From assembly GCA_949840955.1 (NCBI GenBank), contig CATKXV010000001.1:1-64000 (forward strand): a DNA stretch of 64,000 nt, read 5' to 3'. Of this stretch, positions 59,101 to 64,000 are shown piece by piece; the stretch's first letter is position 1; each line of letters starts with the position of its first letter. Source of the DNA: an uncultured Anaeroplasmataceae bacterium. Its GTDB lineage: Bacteria; Bacillota_I; Bacilli_A; Acholeplasmatales; Anaeroplasmataceae. Position numbers and translations under genes: made by a program. The notes beneath the pieces were generated by a model. That model had not been told where the DNA came from, made no database searches, and saw only the letters and a program-made list of their open reading frames with translations.

Positions 59101-61403
59101 GAAATGTTTTAAATGTTAAGGTAGCAAGAGAAATAAAGAATAATTTTAAAGCCTATTTATCCGTTATTTTAATTGCCACTTTAGCAGTAACTCTTTTTAC
59201 AGGGATCTATGCCAATTATAGAAATTTTGATGAGCGCCTAGCATACATTTATCAAGAGGCAAATATGTGTGATGGTATCATCATGACCAAGACCTATAAT
59301 GAGCAAGTTAAGGAGTTTTTAGATGAAAAGAATGTAGCCTATGAAAGTCGTATCTATATGGTAGGTAGCTATGGAAATATGGATTTATATTTAGCCACCT
59401 TTACGAAGGATTCGAATTTAAATCTACCTTATGAAACCTCTTTAGAAGAAGAGCTTACCTCCAATCAGATTTTAGTAGATAATACCTTTTTATCTCGAAC
59501 AGGGCTTCTCATTGGAGACAGCTTTGAGGCAAGTGTTCCTCTTGGAGGCTTATCCATGACTTTAAAATTAAATTTTAAAATTTCAGGGACAATGACTCAT
59601 CCAGAATCCTTAGAAAATTCTGTTTATAACCCATCCTTTATTTATGTTGGCTATGATGCTTTAAAAAAATCAATTCAAGAGAAGTATTCTTTTTTAAACA
59701 TCTCAACCATAGATTCTATGCTTAAGGACTATCATAATCAATTTTTGATACAGGCAGAAGATCATATTTTTGCTGAGGCTAAGGAAGCCTTTATGGATCA
59801 GGAGAATTTCATTTATTCCTTAAAAAGAAGTGATCTTCCTTCCAATATGACAGTAGATGCTGATGTCTTGCAGGCCAAGCAATTAATTTATATTTTTCCT
59901 GTAATCTTTTATTTGGTTGCAGTGTTAATTATTTTGACCTCCATATCCCAGCTGATTCATAAGGAAGGAAAAAACATAGGAATTTTAAAGGCTTTGGGCT
60001 TTTCTAAAATGGAAATATTATTTCATTATATGAAAATATTTATGGTATTAAGCATCATTGGATCTCTATTGGGGATGATCCTAGGCCCCATCATTGTTCC
60101 TAATGTAATGGGAAATAAATATAACATATTATATCAGCTCCCAAAAATGAAATTACCTTTTTTTCGTTGGGAATATTTGCTCAGTGTACTTATTTTACTT
60201 CTTATCACTGCTGTAACGAGTATATTGGCCTGCTATGAAGCAATGAATAAGGTGCCTGCCTCTTGCTTAAGAGGAGATAATTCTGTTCCTATGCGGATTT
60301 CTTTTTTGAATCGTTTTAAGCTTTTTAGGAAGGTACCCTTACCTATTTTAATGGCCTTTAGAAATATGAAGCGTAAATGGAGTAGAACTTTAATGGTATT
60401 GCTGGGGGTTTTGGGCTGTAGTGCTTTGCTTGTTTGTGGCTTTGGAATAGAGGATACGATACAGTATGGACTTGATTTAGAAATCGAGGAATTGATTCCC
60501 TATGATGTATCAGCTACCTACTCCAGCTATTCCTCAAAGGAAGAGGAAATGTTAAAAATAGATAAGGTTGTTTCCCTTGATGAATATGCTAAATATTCCG
60601 TGAATATAGAAAAGAAAAATTTGATTTCCTCTTATTTATATGTATTGCCAGAGGAGGCTTCTATATTTCAGGTAGAATATGATAAGGAAAGCTGCATTAT
60701 TTCAAGAAGAGTTTCTGAGGAACTTGATGCTCATATTGGTGATGAAATTAGCTTTATCTATAATAGTCAAAGATATCGGGTGAAAATTACAGATATTGTT
60801 GATTTTTGCATTTCACAGGGAATATTTCTTTCTAAAAATCATTTTGAGGATATTCCTTTTCAGCCAAATTATGCTTGGATAAAAACAGAAGCTAAGGAGT
60901 ATAATCATAGCATTGGAGAAGAAGTAAATAAAATCGATGGTGTACTTTCTAGTCAATCGATTCAAGATATGAGAGCCCATGCAAATGATGTTATTTCCTC
61001 CATTAAGGTTATGACCTGGACAGTTAAGATTTTTGCTATATTGCTAGCAGTTGTTGTGCTATATAATTTGGCATTGTTGAATTTTAAGGAGCGAATGAAG
61101 GATATTGCAACACTGAAGGTTTTAGGCTTTTCTCGGTTTGAGGTTGCCTCCTCTTTCATTATAGAAATTCTCTTTTTAACCTTTATTGCTTCCCTTATAG
61201 GATTAGCCTTTGGATATCCTCTTTTGGTTTCTGTATTATCTATTAATGAAAATCCATTAATCAGCTATATTTATCACATTCATCCACGATCTTATATTTT
61301 AACGATTTTGATCACCTGTGGTAGTATCCTATTTATTAATATGATTTTTGCTTATTTAACAAATAAGGTTGAAATGGTAGAATCATTGAAATCAGTTGAA
61401 TAA
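59094..61403 (+). CDS. FtsX-like ABC permease
   Basis: A 769-aa membrane protein with two FtsX domains. An N-terminal helix at about 17-38 (LSVILIATLAVTLFTGIY) is followed by a 220-residue extracytoplasmic domain. Three helices near 255-385 precede a second unit starting at RTLMVLLGVLGCSALLVCGF, another extracytoplasmic domain, and three C-terminal helices. This ten-helix BceB/YknZ-type plan suits peptide sensing, lipoprotein handling or cell-wall hydrolase control. GTG is the only plausible start near the overlap and has GAGGAAA upstream. Substrate unknown. Confidence 0.87.
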   Translation: MVGNVLNVKVAREIKNNFKAYLSVILIATLAVTLFTGIYANYRNFDERLAYIYQEANMCDGIIMTKTYNEQVKEFLDEKNVAYESRIYMVGSYGNMDLYLATFTKDSNLNLPYETSLEEELTSNQILVDNTFLSRTGLLIGDSFEASVPLGGLSMTLKLNFKISGTMTHPESLENSVYNPSFIYVGYDALKKSIQEKYSFLNISTIDSMLKDYHNQFLIQAEDHIFAEAKEAFMDQENFIYSLKRSDLPSNMTVDADVLQAKQLIYIFPVIFYLVAVLIILTSISQLIHKEGKNIGILKALGFSKMEILFHYMKIFMVLSIIGSLLGMILGPIIVPNVMGNKYNILYQLPKMKLPFFRWEYLLSVLILLLITAVTSILACYEAMNKVPASCLRGDNSVPMRISFLNRFKLFRKVPLPILMAFRNMKRKWSRTLMVLLGVLGCSALLVCGFGIEDTIQYGLDLEIEELIPYDVSATYSSYSSKEEEMLKIDKVVSLDEYAKYSVNIEKKNLISSYLYVLPEEASIFQVEYDKESCIISRRVSEELDAHIGDEISFIYNSQRYRVKITDIVDFCISQGIFLSKNHFEDIPFQPNYAWIKTEAKEYNHSIGEEVNKIDGVLSSQSIQDMRAHANDVISSIKVMTWTVKIFAILLAVVVLYNLALLNFKERMKDIATLKVLGFSRFEVASSFIIEILFLTFIASLIGLAFGYPLLVSVLSINENPLISYIYHIHPRSYILTILITCGSILFINMIFAYLTNKVEMVESLKSVE

Positions 61404-61458
61404 AAGGTATAAGTTAGATATCAATCTAAAGAATAAAAATCAAACTGAATCATAAAGA

Positions 61459-61502
61459 AGTCATGAATATAGGAAAATTCCTTGTATTTTATGACTTTTT
61501 CT
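61459..61502 (+). terminator. Terminator after the FtsX-like gene
   Basis: AGTCAT and inner GGAA pair with TTCC and ATGACT to form an interrupted hairpin ending in a T-run. Confidence 0.6.
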
Positions 61503-61525
61503 TTCGTATTTAAGAGCATAATGAA

Positions 61526-61554
61526 TTGACAAATTGAAAATAGTTTGCTATACT
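61526..61554 (+). promoter_or_regulatory. Promoter of glyS-dnaG
   Basis: TTGACA at 61526-61531, a 17-bp spacer, and TATACT at 61549-61554. Confidence 0.8.
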
Positions 61555-61588
61555 AATAAAATGGAATTTAATCGTTTGGAGGGTTAAT

Positions 61589-62968
61589 ATGCAGAAAATA
61601 ACTTTAGAACAATTGGTTGCATTTTTAAAGGAGCAGGGCTTTGTTTTTCAAGGCAGTGAAATCTATGGTGGTCTTGCAAATGCTTGGGATTATGGTCCTT
61701 TAGGTGTAGAGCTTATAAACAACATCAAGCAAGCTTGGTGGAAAAAATTTGTAAAGAATAATCGGTATAATGTTGGACTAGATTCAGCAATTTTAATGAA
61801 TAAAGAGGTATGGGTTGCTTCTGGACATATTGGCTCCTTTAGTGATCCTTTAATTGATTGTAAAAAATGTCATGCAAGATATCGTGCAGATAAATTAATT
61901 GAGGATTATACAAAGGGTGAGCTAACTGGAGATGGAATGGGGAATGAGGAATTATTGGATTATATTTATTCTCATAAAATTACATGTCCAAGCTGTGGTG
62001 GATTAGATTATACAGATATTCGTAAATTCAATTTGATGTTTAAAACGCATCAGGGTGTAGTAGAGGATAATAAGAGTGAGGTTTATTTGAGACCTGAAAC
62101 AGCTCAAGGTATATTTGTTAATTTTAAGAATGTTTTAAGAACATCAAGAAAAAAATTACCTTTTGGTATAGGTCAAATAGGGAAAAGCTTTAGAAATGAA
62201 ATCACACCTGGAAATTTCATTTTTAGGACGCGTGAGTTTGAGCAGATGGAGCTTGAATTTTTCTGTAAGCCTGGAACAGAGCTAGAATGGTTTTCCTATT
62301 GGCGTAAATATTGTATGGACTTTTTAATTCACTTAGGTGTGGATGCTTCAAAGCTTCGATATAGAGATCATGAGCAGGAAGAGCTTTCCTTTTACTCTAA
62401 TGCTACAACGGATATCGAATTTGAATTCCCATGGGGCTTTGGTGAGCTATGGGGAATTGCTTCTAGAACAAATTATGATTTAAATGCGCACCAAACCCAT
62501 TCGAAGGAAAATTTGGAATATTTAGATCCTGAAACAAATGAACGCTATTTGCCATATGTGGTAGAGCCATCTGTTGGTGTTGGTAGAATGCTATTGGTGG
62601 TTTTATTTAGCTCTTATGATGAGGAGATTAATGAAAAGCAAGAAAAACGTGTTGTGCTTCGATTGGCTCCAGTATTAGCACCATATAAGGTTGCTGTATT
62701 GCCTCTTATCAAAAAGACCCATGCAGAAAAGGCAAATGAAATATTTGAATTATTGAATGAGCATTTTAGTACGGTTTATGATGAAACTGCAAATATTGGG
62801 AAACGCTATAGAAGACAGGATGCAATTGGTACACCATACTGTATCACAGTAGATGATACCACGCTTGCCTCTGGAGTAGTTACGGTAAGAGATAGAGATA
62901 CTATGGAGCAAATTACTTTAAAAATAGAAGAAGTAATTCCATATATTGAACAAAAGCTTAAGTTTTAA
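61589..62968 (+). CDS. glyS: Glycyl-tRNA synthetase, single-chain (alpha2) type
   Basis: A 459-aa class II synthetase of the homodimeric type. [20 protein letters not shown] and [13 protein letters not shown] open the catalytic domain. [17 protein letters not shown] is motif 2-adjacent, and [14 protein letters not shown] contains motif 3. Two Cys pairs (CKKCHARY near 92-99 and CPSCGG near 134-139) form a probable zinc site. The anticodon-binding domain occupies the last 100 residues. GGAGGG precedes the ATG. It is followed 24 bases later by dnaG, the order common in Mollicutes and Erysipelotrichia. Confidence 0.96.
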   Translation: MQKITLEQLVAFLKEQGFVFQGSEIYGGLANAWDYGPLGVELINNIKQAWWKKFVKNNRYNVGLDSAILMNKEVWVASGHIGSFSDPLIDCKKCHARYRADKLIEDYTKGELTGDGMGNEELLDYIYSHKITCPSCGGLDYTDIRKFNLMFKTHQGVVEDNKSEVYLRPETAQGIFVNFKNVLRTSRKKLPFGIGQIGKSFRNEITPGNFIFRTREFEQMELEFFCKPGTELEWFSYWRKYCMDFLIHLGVDASKLRYRDHEQEELSFYSNATTDIEFEFPWGFGELWGIASRTNYDLNAHQTHSKENLEYLDPETNERYLPYVVEPSVGVGRMLLVVLFSSYDEEINEKQEKRVVLRLAPVLAPYKVAVLPLIKKTHAEKANEIFELLNEHFSTVYDETANIGKRYRRQDAIGTPYCITVDDTTLASGVVTVRDRDTMEQITLKIEEVIPYIEQKLKF

Positions 62969-62992
62969 ATTGTATTTTAGGAGGGGATAAGC

Positions 62993-64000
62993 GTGCCAAC
63001 CCAAGAAGAAATCACAAATATTGTTGAAAGCACAGACATGGTAGAGCTCGTATCTCCTTATGTAAAATTATCTAAGCAGGGAAAAAGCTATAAGGGATTG
63101 TGTCCATTTCATGATGAAAAAACACCTTCCTTTGTCGTTTCACAGGATAAGCATTTGGCCCATTGCTTTGGCTGTGGCAAGGGAGGAAATCCCATCCAAT
63201 TTTTAATGGATATTAAAAGAATTTCTTTTATGGAGGCCGTAGCTGAGCTTGCTAAAAAAAATGGGATTCCCTTAAAGGAAGCCTATAAGCCTAAGCAAAA
63301 ACAGGATTATTCTTTGTTTTATGAAATGCTAGAAACCTCAGCCCGATTTTATCATCAAAATTTAACCTTAACCAAGACGGGGAAGGAAGCTTTAGCGTAT
63401 CTTTACAAGCGTGGAATTGATGACGAAACCATAAAAAGCTTTGGAATAGGTCTTGCACCGAAACAAAAGGATTCCTTATATAAGGTTTTAAAGGAAGCCA
63501 ATTATTTAGAAATCAATATGATGGATTTAGGACTGATTGAGCATAATGATCAAGGCTATTATGATTTGTTTTCTAAAAGAATTACCTTTCCTATAAAGGA
63601 TGAGGATGGACATGTTCTTGGCTTTAGTGCAAGAATTTATGATAATCCAGATTCCAATCAGCCAAAATATATCAATACAAGAGATACATTTTTATATCAT
63701 AAGGGCTCAGTTTTATACCATTTGGATGTTGCAAAAACAGAGATTTTAAGAAAAAAAAGAGTTATCCTACATGAGGGTCAAATGGATGTTATAGCTTCTG
63801 TCATAGCGGGGCTCAAGGAGGCTGTTTGTACTATGGGAACAGCACTGAGTATGGACCAAGCCTATGCCCTAAAGCGGTATGCCAATCATGCAATTCTATG
63901 CTATGATGGGGATAAGGCAGGAATTCAGGCCTCATTAAAGGCTATACAAATATTTAAACAGGCCCGAATGAGTGTACATTTGGTTCTCCTTCCTAATGGA
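62993..64000 (+). CDS. dnaG: DNA primase (5' part, runs off the window)
   Basis: The first 336 codons of DnaG, still open at the window end. The zinc-binding domain has CPFHDEKTPSF and CFGCGKGGNP. The RNA polymerase core contains GFSARIYDNPD and KYINTRDTFLYHKG. The TOPRIM acidic motif is LHEGQMDVIA with the DGDKAG motif near residue 305. The GTG start follows GGAGGGG by 7 bases. Usually rpoD lies next. Confidence 0.97.
   Translation, partial: MPTQEEITNIVESTDMVELVSPYVKLSKQGKSYKGLCPFHDEKTPSFVVSQDKHLAHCFGCGKGGNPIQFLMDIKRISFMEAVAELAKKNGIPLKEAYKPKQKQDYSLFYEMLETSARFYHQNLTLTKTGKEALAYLYKRGIDDETIKSFGIGLAPKQKDSLYKVLKEANYLEINMMDLGLIEHNDQGYYDLFSKRITFPIKDEDGHVLGFSARIYDNPDSNQPKYINTRDTFLYHKGSVLYHLDVAKTEILRKKRVILHEGQMDVIASVIAGLKEAVCTMGTALSMDQAYALKRYANHAILCYDGDKAGIQASLKAIQIFKQARMSVHLVLLPNG

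Overview
The window is AT-rich Bacillota DNA using the standard genetic code (TGA is a normal stop). It resembles the Erysipelotrichia/Mollicutes-related lineages: a single-chain glycyl-tRNA synthetase sits directly before dnaG, the core cluster is nusB-xseA-xseB-tlyA-recN-spoIVB without ispA, dxs or argR, and PotA carries a long charged insertion. SpoIVB with both active-site motifs suggests a spore former or a recent descendant of one. A GH105-type pectin enzyme and BspA-like repeats point to a gut or other host-associated habitat. The lineage is inference.

Layout. 1-0.1 kb: hairpins resembling the right end of a TnpB-type element. 0.2-5.8 kb: hydrolase, ferritin-like protein and ferritin, then a TetR-controlled ABC exporter. 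5.9-14.9 kb: core genes (nusB to recN), HAD phosphatase, spoIVB, small membrane protein, dinB, DEAD-box helicase. 15-21.6 kb: glgC/glgA on the minus strand, a membrane-anchored thioredoxin-like protein, argS, a lipid-type glycosyltransferase, tRNA-Leu. 21.6-27.5 kb: accessory island starting with an intact IS3-family element next to tRNA-Leu, then AbiTii, a decayed gene, a DUF6680-like protein and a Schlafen-like AlbA_2 protein. 27.5-41.4 kb: two related LysR/acetyltransferase/flavodoxin-lipoprotein clusters, separated by a uracil/xanthine-type permease, a GH105 lipoprotein and tRNA-Pro. The first cluster contains a three-domain lipoprotein (flavodoxin, cyclophilin-like, aldo/keto reductase). 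42-46.4 kb: GntR(YtrA)-ABC transporter, then a secreted C10-like cysteine peptidase with a lipoprotein partner. 46.5-49.6 kb: accessory stretch with a truncated DUF262 gene, a BspA-like protein, a Fic protein and repeated palindromes. 49.8-51.6 kb: a yybP-ykoY-type manganese riboswitch before a cation antiporter and mntP. 51.7-56.7 kb: XRE-cupin regulator with potABCD. 56.8-61.4 kb: DUF697 protein, HD hydrolase, MacB/FtsX-type ABC system. 61.5-64 kb: glyS and the 5' part of dnaG.

How the parts work together. Manganese is probably sensed by the RNA leader at 49.8 kb, which would switch on two cation exporters. Polyamine uptake is one overlapping operon behind its own regulator. The two LysR clusters look like surface redox modules built on lipid-anchored flavodoxins, and they are the best candidates here for something undescribed. 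The Fic promoter is covered by a perfect palindrome whose core recurs in a 75-bp repeat found twice in the neighbourhood. All family assignments come from reading the translations; no database search was run.
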